A stretch of 27,204 bases of DNA from Saccoglossus kowalevskii. Lineage: Eukaryota; Hemichordata; Enteropneusta; Harrimaniidae. Both the position numbers and the translations under genes were made by a program. The stretch covers positions 40,986 to 68,189 of the forward strand of contig NW_003155751.1 in the NCBI RefSeq assembly GCF_000003605.2, read 5' to 3'. The notes beneath the pieces were generated by a model that was not told where the DNA came from, did not search any database, and saw only the letters and a list, made by a program, of their open reading frames with translations. This document shows positions 1-10,342 of the stretch, piece after piece. The stretch's first letter is position 1, and each line of letters starts with the position of its first letter.

Positions 1-1060
1 TATAATATGACTTATGAATAATTAAATGGCGAATACAATTATCAAATAATGAGGGTAACAACGCTTTGGAAGTTATGCCTTCATTCAATTATTTACATGT
101 TTATTTTTACAGTTTTATGTGCAAGTATTCGCAATTCTTTTTGCATTGTAATATCATCGTTAGTATTATAGCCACATTGATTGAATTTTTACCTCAAAAA
201 ACTGTGTTCCGTCTTTAAAATAATAAAAGAGTCTCACCATTGGCCACGTAACTTTTCATTATTAGAAATGTACTTATGTAATTGAAACCCTGGCATACCA
301 ATACACAGACTCCTTATACTTTTCAATATGGCAGTGATATTAAGGTGCACTGGAGAGTAAATAATTCCCATGCTTTTATTTTCATATACACCTTTAAGTA
401 CCATGTATTACTGTTAAAATCCATTTACCGTCTCGGTATAATGAATGAATTACATCTGAAACCGGTTGCCATTAAGACAAGAATTTTAGGAAAGATTCGT
501 CATCGTTGCCAAATAACTCAAACAGCTTTCGACTATATTTCGTGATTCTTAAAAAGTGTTCTCAATGAGACAAGGAACAATCAGTTATATTTTGAGAGAC
601 ACCTTTTTGCTATGTAAATAGGAACTTTAAAAGAATAAGATTATTGTAAGAATTGTACCTGTGGTAGTGGTTCCCACTCTCGAAGTAGTTTTACGTTTTG
701 ACTATTTTACCACGCCCTTCTCAAACAATAAACATGAATGTGAGATTATAATTTATCAGTGTATAGTATACACATATGACAATGTCAAGACCTAGATCCG
801 TTGTATACGCCATGTTCTTAATTCATGATCAACTTTGTGATATACATGAACTGGCGGTGGAATATTTTATAATTCATACAATGCATTGTTAAACCGATAT
901 CAGTGAGCAAGGACAATATGTGATTTAGTTTACCTACATGACCCTCGTTCATATTTACTTCCTGGCTCAATCACTTTCGGAAATATAACTGCTAAGATAA
1001 ACCTGACGGTGTGTTTTCTGTGGTATTATGAACTCTAATCATCAACATGTGGTGGAAGGA
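1..1060. other. AT-rich stretch, no gene recognised
   Basis: No recognisable gene, RNA or repeat. The longest open frame (282-545, plus) starts with TTG, a non-standard start for an animal gene, and its translation resembles no family I know. The minus strand, which lies downstream of the TATA box at 1291-1298, also shows no long open frame. Confidence 0.5.
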
Positions 1061-1290
1061 TGTCACATATATGATATGGCAACAGTAACAGAAAGACTTC
1101 CCTGGCGTTGATGATAAAACACGAACACGGAGCCAACAGATGAAGTTTCAACTGGTACTGGTATTATTATACTCTGCAAACATCAAGTACAATAACGCAA
1201 TAAAACTCCACCACTCCAATAACTAGATACTTAAACTCCAATACAATTCAACGAGATCTCCGATCTGATCTCAGTGCTGAACAACTCCCC

Positions 1291-1317
1291 TATATATACC
1301 CACACTGTCTATAAATA
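1291..1317 (-). promoter_or_regulatory. TATA boxes of the HSE promoter
   Basis: TATATATA at 1291-1298 is flanked by a CCCC run, and TATAAATA lies at 1310-1317. Read on the minus strand both lie downstream of the two heat-shock elements, which would put a start site near 1265-1285. No initiator or downstream gene is clear. Confidence 0.3.
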
Positions 1318-1363
1318 GACCATTACATCAGCATACATAATGAGTCTGGAACTTACTACAAAT

Positions 1364-1376
1364 TTCTAGAATGTTC
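1364..1376 (-). promoter_or_regulatory. Perfect heat-shock element, proximal
   Basis: The bases read TTCtaGAAtgTTC, three alternating 5-bp HSF modules with no mismatch. A further GAA lies at 1349-1351. On the minus strand the element is about 66 bp upstream of the TATATATA at 1291-1298, a spacing like that in animal hsp promoters. Confidence 0.5.
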
Positions 1377-1455
1377 CATTACCTTCTACTGCCTCCTACA
1401 GTGTTCTATTACCTATTCGACCAGTTTCTAAAAATTCATCCCAGACACAGTATGG

Positions 1456-1468
1456 TTCTAGAACATTC
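1456..1468 (-). promoter_or_regulatory. Perfect heat-shock element, distal
   Basis: The bases read TTCtaGAAcaTTC, again three perfect alternating modules, 92 bp from the proximal element and in the same phase pattern. Two perfect three-module elements this close are unlikely by chance in AT-rich DNA. Confidence 0.5.
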
Positions 1469-1477
1469 TCAGTCACA

Positions 1478-2217
1478 CGGAAGTGGTAAACAAGTCGTAT
1501 GCGACAATATGACATAAATGATAGTTATAATATGTAGCAGGCAACGTCTGGCAGGTAACCACAGGTGATCAATTTATCGTTTTACTAAAAATAAAACTGA
1601 ATCAATCGTAAAACGTCGAACCGCGTGAACTGTCGTGGATGTGGACTCCTTAGTTAACGCGTAATTTGTGCAGGATTCTGGATGGCGAGTCGCACGAACT
1701 GATTGTTGCCGATGCTCGAAATGAGTTCGGGGTAAATCCGTTATCACCAAACGTCTGCCACACCATCCGCTAAAAAACAACACAATTGACTAGATGTGTA
1801 CTACTTCCAATTTCGATTTGTTGACGTTATCAGTTTGAGTCTTGCGCTGCTTTTTAGTTTCTTTTTACAAAAAAAAGTCATAGTCTAAGATATTACATAT
1901 TAAGTTGCCGCATTTGAATTTTCCGCGCCTTTTATAGAAAACGACTCTCACGCGGTAACCCCAACACATTCAACAGTAATATCGTCCAACGGATGGTTAT
2001 CCTTAAACAATACACTCGAACTATGCGTTTGACTCGACGGCTTAAATGAATCTAAAACTTGATCTCAGTCCATATGTGTTATAAATAATAATATTTATTC
2101 AAGGTTGACACTCGTCATTTACAATCTGGCATTTTAACTTGACCTCAAATTGTCTCTACTTTACGATGTAGTTTGTATCTAAAATCATATATCTATTCTA
2201 CCAAATGTTACAGTGGT
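1478..2217. other. Intergenic stretch, no gene recognised
   Basis: Part of this stretch (about 1600-1780) is richer in GC and CpG than its surroundings and is open on the minus strand (1574-1783), but the translation is not recognised. It may be an old transposon piece or chance. The rest is AT-rich with nothing distinct. Confidence 0.4.
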
Positions 2218-2285
2218 TTAACATAACATAACATAACGCAGCGCAGCGCAGCGCAACGTGACGTGACGTGTCGTAACACAGCATA
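2218..2285. repeat. Graded pentanucleotide repeat
   Basis: About 13 tandem pentamers that change in steps: TAACA repeated, then CAGCG repeated, then TGACG repeated, then back to TAACA-like units. All fit a loose YRRCR pattern, with the third base usually A and the fourth usually C. The GC-rich middle stands out against AT-rich flanks. Confidence 0.7.
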
Positions 2286-3549
2286 ATACAATCAGTTTGA
2301 TTTTTTGTACCAACTGTGCCTTTGATGAAATAGGTCCAATGAACATTGAAGCACAGAAGAAAGCGCTAACGTTACCAAACTGAACACGTACGCTTCTTCC
2401 ACTCGGCCATCGGGGGTTCCCCTAAAATATATTTAATAACCCTAACCGAACGTATCCACCTCCTCCTATCTAGCTATATGTAATGGTGTAGCAATTACAA
2501 CAGCGAACAATTATAAACCCCCAATTAAAAACACATTGTAGCTGCTAACATAACAAGTAAAGCACTACAACATCATCGAATACATGGCAGGATTAATTCT
2601 ATGTTAATATAAGCAAACACGTACTACGTGCGTGATTCGATTCAACTCTCACGTACGCCAGCAAATCGCCTAGCCACACTCCATGGCGCGTGATGATCCT
2701 TAGAATAGTCCAGTGTTGCAAGGAAACCCGATAAGCAGACCGTGGTCATGCGAACCATTTTTAGTTGTTGCTGTAATTGACCTGAAAATATACCAATGAG
2801 TTTTGTAGGTCACACTTACTACAATATAAATGCCGGTTACACTTAATATATGTACATTACTAATTCTCAGTAAACTTACGTAGTAATTAAAAAATAGTTT
2901 AGCTGCATATGTTGATATGTACGTAATGTTGCAACTTGTATGCACGCCCTAGTACACAATAAATTAATTAAACATACTTCATATATAATGCATGGCCTAG
3001 ACATCGTTCTAGGTCCTGTATATCCTGTCTTCGTGACCATGACAACCAGTCAAAATTACGCATTACAAGTAGACATAATTCATTGTCTACCTGACATATT
3101 CTAATATCTACCTTTGTCCCGTTTACGTCAAAAACTCGTCAATAGCACACAGTACCTGGCAATATTTATGAATTAGCTAGCATTCCATGCTGGCTTTCAC
3201 TATTTGACTATGTCATTGGAGCGATAACTATCAATTGTGTAATTTGTGAGTGTATCGCGTTCTTTTTCAAAGAAGAAACGCACATATCCACACTAACAAC
3301 GGACTTTCAGCTCACATCATATCTTTATCAGTTGTTTTGCGACATAAAATATTTCTATTCTAAATGCCAGCTCGACAAATTTCACTTCACTTTTGGTGTT
3401 TTGTTTTCGTTAGTACGTCCAGTCCGGGGACACGTGACCGAATGGCTGCTGTGTCCATTTCCACTCATTTCATGTCAGTACTATTTAAAACTACATGTTC
3501 TGATTGTACCTGTAATTATTTTTACTAAAAATCGCTAACTGTTAAGAAA
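2286..3549. other. Intergenic stretch with a short exon-like frame
   Basis: No confident gene. From 2291 to a TGA at 2381-2383 the plus strand has a 30-codon open frame that reads like protein (it includes the residues FDEIGPMNIEAQKK) and follows a CAG, but no family is recognised and there is no ATG. A near-perfect 9-bp inverted repeat lies at 3175-3195 (AGCTAGCAT, 3-nt loop, ATGCTGGCT). The minus frame 2700-2945 and plus frame 3332-3538 look like chance. Confidence 0.35.
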
Positions 3550-3830
3550 TACTGCGTTAATGGCATACCCATTGAAAGAGTCAACTAATATTTCAGAATC
3601 TCAATTTCCGTATGCACATTGTCATCAAAGCTTTTAAAATGCTAGGTCTCCTTAAGCGTACATGTTCTCTTGTTGATGATATTAGAATTTTAAAGTCACT
3701 GTACTTTTCTATTATGCCTGTAACCTGGGGTACTGCTCCCATGCCTAGTCACTGTCACAGAAATACTTAATAGGCGAACTTGAACGGATACAAATTTACA
3801 AAATTTATGCTACTGTGGCCAAATACCTTC
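3550..3830 (+). pseudogene. LINE reverse transcriptase, C-terminal fragment
   Basis: This is a decayed piece of the region just after the reverse transcriptase catalytic core in Jockey/CR1-type non-LTR retrotransposons. Three frames together follow the family pattern. At 3550-3585 the translation reads YCVNGIPIERV (compare the usual Y-x-(I/L)NG-x-x-(I/L)ERV) and stops at TAA 3586. At 3600-3767 it reads LNFRMHI, then KAFKMLGLLKRTC, then a DDIRILKSLYFS segment, matching the usual L-x-F-x-x-HI, KA-x-(K/R)-x-LG-(F/L)-(I/L)KR and LK-x-LY-x-S blocks. It stops at TAA 3768. At 3767-3793 it reads LIGELERIQ, matching the (I/L)ER(I/V)Q block. Two frameshifts and stops show it is dead. The catalytic motif would lie upstream and is not seen; the 3' part fades into T-rich sequence. 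Confidence 0.65.
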
Positions 3831-5614
3831 CCACTCTAATATGCACATCGATCTATACAAACATTTTAGCGTTGTATTTTCGAAGACATTTTTATTTTGT
3901 CATTGTCAATTTTAAATCCGGCATTTTCCGTTATATTGTTACCACGTGTAAGTGATTTAAGTAATTTCTTTTGATTTTACCGACAACCTATATATATTTA
4001 CTCGTATGTTTTTAGATTAGTTTAAGACTTATTGTTTTTTGTGAAGTAATTTGGTTCAGTCAAGTATTGTTCGGATGTTTAAAATTTTCTTTAATTGGGC
4101 GTTTTGACCGTTGGAACAGTTACGAATAAAATAAAAATAATATATATGCCGACTTTTCAAAAAAACATTGTCTCTTTTTGTGTAAACAATGAAACCAACG
4201 CTTTTTGGAGAACGGCCTGCTTATTTCTAATGGGCTTGTGGTTGAATATATTAACACCGTTATGCAGATCATTTGAGATGGCATCAATGTTGATGGAGTC
4301 CTCGGGTTTTAAACGGGAACCATTTAGTTATGACTCGGATGATATATAATAGCGGGTGTTACATAAAGAGCAGGATGGCCATAATTTATTTCTTACTGAT
4401 TTGGCTATGTAGTGTACTTTATAAGTTGTTTATGTGTTACCTTCTTGTTGATTGCTTTGGCAATCTTTGCCAGTAATTTGTTATTTGGTCTTGGATTCGT
4501 AAATGTTCCTATACGGCCTTTCTCTAAATATATACGGTTAGGTATGTTATTTCCAATATACAAAAAAAAGGTTTACACAAAAAGAATGTATGATATTGTG
4601 AAATACTATTTTTACATTATTCTATGAAGATAAGAAATGGTAACGATCCATTAATATGCTGTAATATAATCAATTGATCAATAATATCTGTAAGGGTCTT
4701 AGTTTGCAATGGTCATTGATATATGTGGTCATATACCTTGGAAAGTGACCAACGTATTTAAATACACTTGTACCTATATATTAGCGTTTGTGTGTAGAAC
4801 ATCTGTCTCAGGAATGGCGCAATAAATACATGGCATAACTTTACTTGGACAATAATCAATTAAAACAATGCCAAATAGTATACAATCATTTGACGCATAT
4901 TCCAGTACTACCATATTTAATATATTAATATTGATAAGTTCATGAATTATCAAAGTTCAGTTGAATTCTGCCACAAATTTGTTATGGAATGATTTCATTA
5001 GCTAATGTTAACTTATAATTGAGAAGGCGTACGGGAAAGTTAATCTTTACGTTATTTTACCATTTTTTTTCACCTTTCAATGTTTTCGTAAAAATGTCAT
5101 AATGATTATAATATATATATTCGAACGTTGACCAACGGTATGCGATCTATTTTGCTGTGTTTCGTGAAATTCGTGGCTATTATATGTTGTATTTCATGAA
5201 CCTATATTGAAACGCATCACATATTTTGATTACTTTTTATCGACAAACTAAAAGATGCTACGATGACCCAGCTATTGTATTCTATGTGTTTTTGCAACAG
5301 TGTTCAACCAATATCGTGAATAATATTAAAACTTAATACATATTTTTATAATTATACCACATTTGTGACGCCCTTGCGTGCGATATATGTCACTATGGAA
5401 TGAGGGATGGATATGTAAAGCTGCTGTTGATACATACAAATACACAATCGTAATCGAGTGTGAACGCTGCAATAGTGATAGCTTATGTATGTTGGTGAGT
5501 GTACCCAGGGAGTATTGCAGATATTGCAGCATTAATTATTAAAATGATTATAACTTCATATCTATAATTTATATTGGGATTATTAAACCTCGCAGAGTTA
5601 TTTGAATGTTAATT
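3831..5614. other. AT-rich stretch, possible LINE 3' tail, no gene
   Basis: The first 250 bases are T-rich and could be the 3' untranslated tail of the LINE fragment just upstream. Plus frames at 4095-4349 and 4412-4627 and the minus frame at 5326-5532 are unrecognised and of chance-like composition. Nothing else seen. Confidence 0.4.
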
Positions 5615-5805
5615 ATGTTTATTCAGATAAATGTAACCGTAAAAATGTTGCACGTGACCATGAGTGGTTCAAGACTGCCAAGTCAATATCTTGGAGTTTA
5701 CGAGGACGCGAAGTTCTTTCCTTTCCATTTGGCACATCGAATGATGTCTTCAATGCCAGACAATATGTATTGAATTCGTGATAATAAAATTACATAACAG
5801 ATCAA
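5615..5805 (+). CDS. Possible terminal coding exon, unknown product
   Basis: An ATG-started 52-codon frame runs from 5615 to TGA 5771-5773. A T-rich tract ending in CAG at 5624-5626 is a plausible splice acceptor, so the coding exon may begin at 5627. AATAAA follows at 5783-5788, with TG/T-rich sequence from about 5807, which is the order expected for a last exon. The translation (including LPSQYLGVYEDAKFFPFH) has a balanced, protein-like composition unlike the T-driven frames around it, but I recognise no family. It could still be chance: AATAAA and CAG are common in AT-rich DNA, and no partner exon was found. Confidence 0.22.
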
Positions 5806-5889
5806 CTTGTTTTCATGTAAATTGACAGTTGACTTAGTTGGCACATTATCTTATGCATTTTTTTGATGAAATGTTCAATGTTAATGTAA

Positions 5890-6881
5890 ATTATTGCAAA
5901 CGCTACAGCTGTGGTAATTATCTCGTAAACGCCACAGGTGTGGTTCATATCTCGTAAACGCCAAAGCTGTACATGTGGTCAATATCTTGTAAACGCCACA
6001 GCTGAGGTCCATATTTCGTAAACGCCAAAGCTGTTGTCAATATCTCGTAAACGCCAAAGCTGTGGTTCATATCTCGTAAACGCCACACCTGAGGTTCATA
6101 TCTCTCAAACGTCACAGATATAGTCCACATCTCGTAAACGCCACACATGTGGTCAATATCTTGTAAACGCCACAGTTGGTGTCAATATATTGTAAACGCC
6201 ACAGTTGTTGTCAATATATTGTAAACGCCACAGTTGTTGTCAATATCTTGTAAACGCCACAGTAGTTGTCAATATATTGTAAACGCCACAGTTGTTGTCA
6301 ATATATTGTAAACGCCACAGTTGTTGTCAATATATTGTAAACGCTACAGTTGTGGTCAATATATTGTAAACGCCACAGTTGGTGTCAACATCTTGTAAAC
6401 GCCACAGTTGTTGTCAATATCTTGTAAACGCCACAGTTGTTGTCAATATCTTGTAAACGCCACAGTTGTTGTCAATATATTGTAAACGCCACAGTTGTTG
6501 TCAATATATTGTAAACGCCACAGTTGTGGTCAATATATTGTAAACGCCACAGTTGTTGTCAATATATTGTAAACGCCACAGTTGTGGTCAATATATTGTA
6601 AACGCCACAGTTGTTGTCAATATATTGTAAACGCCACAGTTGTTGTCAATTGCTCGTAAACGCCACAGTTGTTGTCAATATCTTGTAAACGCCACAGTTG
6701 TTGTCAATATATTGTAAACGCCACAGTTGTTGTCAATATCTCGTAAACGCCACAGTTGTTGTCAATATCTTGTAAACGCCACAGTTGTTGTCAATATATT
6801 GTAAACGCCACAGTTGTTGTCACTATATTGTAAACGCCACAGTTGTTGTCAATATATTGTAAACGCCACAGTTGTCGTCGT
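5890..6881. repeat. 29-bp minisatellite, 34 copies
   Basis: Contiguous head-to-tail units with period 29. Anchors run 5894, 5923, 5952, 5987 and then every 29 bases to 6857; the single 35-base step is a 6-base insertion in the third copy. Each unit keeps the core GTAAACGCCACAG, and most right-hand units carry the perfect palindrome CAATATATTG. The left eight or so units are more divergent and often contain CAGCTG; the right-hand units are nearly identical. The period is not a multiple of three, so reading frames through it are incidental, including the minus frame 5945-6148. There are no unique spacers, so this is not a CRISPR array. Confidence 0.95.
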
Positions 6882-9060
6882 TTTTATTGTCATCATTCGA
6901 TAAAAGATGTACTTCACAATTTTAATTTATTTAAGTTGTATTTCCCTTCAGAATGTGGGTTACGTATCTCACGACCCTATTGGATAAATATACCACGCGA
7001 TATTGACAAGTTCGCCACGTATACATGAGCTGCATTCTAATATTGTGCATGTACAATTGCAATGACTTTTAATATCATTCTTGTCTCTTATCAAAATACA
7101 CTGGTGTTATTGCTATTGATTGCAATATCTATTCAGAGGTGACTTTAAAGATAACGCCAGCACCAATATGTATGTCATAAAACATGTCCTAGCTATATAT
7201 CATTTAAAAGGTCGTTTACGTTCAGTTATTTTGTTCACCTCTCTTGTGGTCTATGATGAAGATTTGGAACTTGTCATTCGTACTGATACAACGAATATCA
7301 TCACAGGTTCATAATTACATAAAGAGAAGCGCATATCAATTCCCCAGACGTAGAATTTATATCATACGTCGCCGAGCATTGAATAGTAAATGGTTTAGAA
7401 GCGAGGGAAAATGAGTGACGTTGATCCGATTGCAAAGGGCGACCATAACACGATGATAATATGCACAAAACATTCTAATGCTCAGCTACCATGCTTCAAA
7501 AAATGAATGATGACGCCATCGTCGGAAATGATGATGTCATCAAAACATCTTTAACCTTTGTATCATTTCAAAGGTTTCTTCGCTCTGTTCACATACGTAA
7601 ATCCCCCGTCCACGTTTTGTAATTAGCATATATTATCCGTGCATAAGTAGCATATTCAGTCATATGACACCGGAGAATTTATAAAAATGTTACCCTACAA
7701 CTTGAATATGCAAAACCTGCAGATAAAACATAAAGCATTGGCCGTTAGGTTACAACATGAGTTCACATAGACAACTTGCGTTCATCTGAGGTAATTAATT
7801 ATTGCAATTTATTACATTATATTCTAATTATATCATGGATATTTGCTGACTGTTAACACATGGGCCTTCATGGTCGGCATAAGCACTTAACACTTCCATT
7901 TTTAGGAACACATTCGACAAAACACGACGAGTTAACTTCCGCTGCAATCTAAGCGAGCCGATACAGCTGAATTTACTTTTATCTCACTGGTTATGTTGCT
8001 ATTCCATGAAGAATGTAGTTCATTAAAATTAACTTGACAATATTTCCCTCTGTCGTATTCTGCGTTGTCTGTCGATAACAAAAATTGATTAAAACAGATT
8101 TATTGTAAACCACAAACAATATATGTTTTTTATAAAGTGAGCTGTGGTTTAATGATTCACACATTACGAGACAGTGAATCTCAAATTACACTAAACAAAC
8201 GTACTATGACAGTTCATTGTTCGCTAAGTCGACGAAATATGTTACTGCAAGTGCGTGTTTCATCTTAAATTGCAATCAATATATAGTAGAAAGGCGTCAT
8301 CGCTGTCGTTGGTGTTTATAGTCACACATGACTTTATTAACATTTATGTTTCAACCTTTTACTCTACGTATATAAAAACGTTTTATTTAAATGATCACAG
8401 AACGTTATATTACAAGTTGGATTCATCGATGTCGAACGAAAATAGAATATTATATGACGAAGTTGGCGGAATGTTGAATTACAAAGTATTAATAATTATT
8501 CATAAAGCTAGCCATAAATTGGGGAAATAAGGTCCACCTTTGTTCTAAATTAATGTTCTGATTTGTAAGATTGTTCCTGCTAGAGGTCGCCTCGGGCACA
8601 TTCCCACACGTAACTAATAGTCAATCATTGTAGTTAACCGGAAATCATGAAAGCTGCGAATAAAATGGATTTACCAATGTACTTAGTTAATGATATATTT
8701 ACGTATGTTCATTCAATAATTGGATAAACCGACGGCAGGTGTATGTTCATTGTAAAACTGAACAATAAACTGACGTCCGAATTACATTGGCAAATTAATT
8801 TGATTCACTTCATAAATCATAATGTCAAAATGTACGTAATACCACGACGATGATAGTGGTAATGTTTGCTATGACAGAAATACACAGTTTTACGCAGTTG
8901 GTGTAGGCTCGTAGCAGTGAAAGAAAGTATGTCTGTGGTTTAAGTAATTCATGAAATCCGGAGCGTAACAACACGTACACTAAGGATAACTCTATTTGGC
9001 CCTGCCTGGTTTGTATTGGTAATTATGTTATTTCTAACGGTAACCTAATCCCCTTGTTAA
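6882..9060. other. Intergenic stretch with a small hairpin
   Basis: No gene recognised. Open frames at 6843-7028, 7120-7314 and 8255-8530 are unrecognised, and the last begins with GTG. A 31-codon frame starts at the ATG at 7411 (good A at -3) but has no family match. TAAACCACA at 8106-8114 and TGTGGTTTA at 8143-8151 form a perfect 9-bp inverted repeat with a 28-nt loop. Confidence 0.4.
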
Positions 9061-9117
9061 CCTCTAGAGGCGTGTTCACGTGTTAGTGCCGAGTCTTGTT
9101 CAGTAATTTAATATATA
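9061..9117 (+). promoter_or_regulatory. Possible core promoter (weak)
   Basis: CCTCTAGAGG at 9061-9070 is a perfect 10-bp palindrome. An ACGTG-containing segment follows, then TATATAA at about 9111-9117 with a C run after it. It lies some 490 bases upstream of the candidate first exon. Nothing ties the two together except order. Confidence 0.15.
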
Positions 9118-9475
9118 ACCCCGTACATTGAGTACTGTATTCAGGAAGGGTATGTACATTGATGATACGTAGACGTAACACATTGATTTATTAACATAAT
9201 AATACATGAAGTCGGTACAATGCGTTTTATCACTATACCTGTCAAAGCTTTCTGTCTTGTCATCTATAAAAAATATTTGTTTTAATTATTTCAAATGATG
9301 TTGAAATCATGTAACAATACCGATACATTTACATTGTGTAAAATTTACTTCATATTTTGAGCATTGTAGTATACATTCGTGAATTCATTGTCGACGCTAG
9401 GGAAAATTAACAGACCTACCACGGAAACACAGCTACTTAAAATGCCGCACGGTAGTTGAGACACATAGTGAAGTT

Positions 9476-9626
9476 TATTTAAATGCAACGTCGCGGGATT
9501 ATCAATTATGTAAACCGTCACAGTTGCTGCTACGTGCTGTTAATTTGCTGTTATTCTCACAAACATGCAGTGTAGCGGTAATTAGAACTTTATAACTGTT
9601 CAACTGCGATGGCGACAAAGGTGAGT
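9476..9626 (+). CDS. Possible first exon: short 5' UTR, ATG, splice donor
   Basis: ATG at 9609 has G at +4 and opens four codons (Met-Ala-Thr-Lys). These end exactly at AAG|GTGAGT (donor 9621-9626), a textbook 5' splice site, leaving a phase-0 intron. Upstream, TATTTAAA at 9476-9483 could be a TATA box, giving a leader of about 100 bases with one short upstream frame (ATG 9567). A candidate acceptor at 10167 would continue the frame for 20 codons to a TGA at 10228-10230, which is unconvincing as a protein end, so the true next exon may lie elsewhere. The product is unknown. Very short first coding exons are common in animal genes, but one donor plus one ATG is thin evidence. Confidence 0.25.
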
Positions 9627-10167
9627 CAAATATGTAGCATGGATGGCAGATCTTGTCATTCCTATATATTTACCTAGCCTTAACTCTCCATTTCCCGTGG
9701 ATGCTTTTATTTACTACTATAAAATATACCCATTTATTGTAATATTGCTTAGGAGTGGACCAATTGCTAATTGAAACACTGATCATATTAAGGCATTCGT
9801 TCATAGCTATGATACCTGTAAAGTAAATGGAATAATCCACGTACAACCATAGATCATATAGCTACCCTGCCAAAAGTATCGCCGTGCATGCTAGTGACTG
9901 GTGTCTGAAGAGGAGCTCAGTTAACTCATAACGAGTCTCCGCACTGATTACAAGTGAAGGAAAAGTCGCCAGCGAGCTCACATTTTTTATTAGAAGACTG
10001 TGTGTGACTGCCGACACATGCTCGCATTTGACGTACCACTGTGTATATAGTATACATTTTATTCATCGATTTTAAGATTCATTGCCGTGTAAGAACTGAA
10101 TACGAGTTTACCGACAACTAAAGCTGTCCAAAGTATGTGACTGAATCCATATTCCGTGTTATTGCAG

Positions 10168-10336
10168 TTCAACGAAACGAACGAGAGGCGTTTGCAATCG
10201 AGACTAGCGACGATTAATTTAACAGTATGATAATATATTGATTTCTGTACGAAAGGTCTCTGTAGTAATCGTCTTCGCTGCTCACTTATAACAAATCTGT
10301 ATACTTGAGATAGACACCACAGTGGAAACCATCAAG
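10168..10336 (+). other. Possible internal exon (non-coding or chance)
   Basis: A T-rich stretch ending TTGCAG at 10162-10167 precedes 169 bases that end in AAG|GTATGT at 10337-10342, a strong donor. The segment is richer in GC at its start. Its frame following the phase-0 donor at 9621 stops after 20 codons, so if spliced it may belong to a non-coding or 5' leader exon. Confidence 0.18.
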
Positions 10337-10342
10337 GTATGT

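Larger units (their letters stand above)
1061..1477 (-). mobile_element. LTR-like block (possible solo LTR)
   Basis: The block begins TGTCAC at 1061 and ends GTCACA at 1477, giving the TG...CA ends and near-inverted hexamers usual for long terminal repeats. About 417 bp is a normal LTR length. A GGAAG pentamer lies just outside both ends (1054-1058 and 1479-1483), displaced by one or two bases, so it is only a weak candidate for a target-site duplication. The minus strand carries a promoter-like layout: two heat-shock elements, then TATA boxes at 1310-1317 and 1291-1298. No gag or pol frame is visible on either side, so if it is an LTR it stands alone. It could instead be an ordinary promoter for a gene left of the window. 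Orientation comes from the HSE-TATA order only. Confidence 0.35.

Noticed and set aside
1061-1477. Complete LTR retrotransposon
   Set aside because: No second LTR, primer-binding site, polypurine tract or gag/pol frame could be found; only a solo LTR-like block is supported.
5890-6881. CRISPR-like array of about 29-base repeats
   Set aside because: Units are contiguous with no unique spacers, there are no cas-like genes, and the setting is eukaryotic. It is a minisatellite.
8255-8530. 91-codon open frame on the plus strand
   Set aside because: It begins with GTG, has no recognisable domain and shows the Tyr/Ser/Ile bias of AT-rich chance frames.
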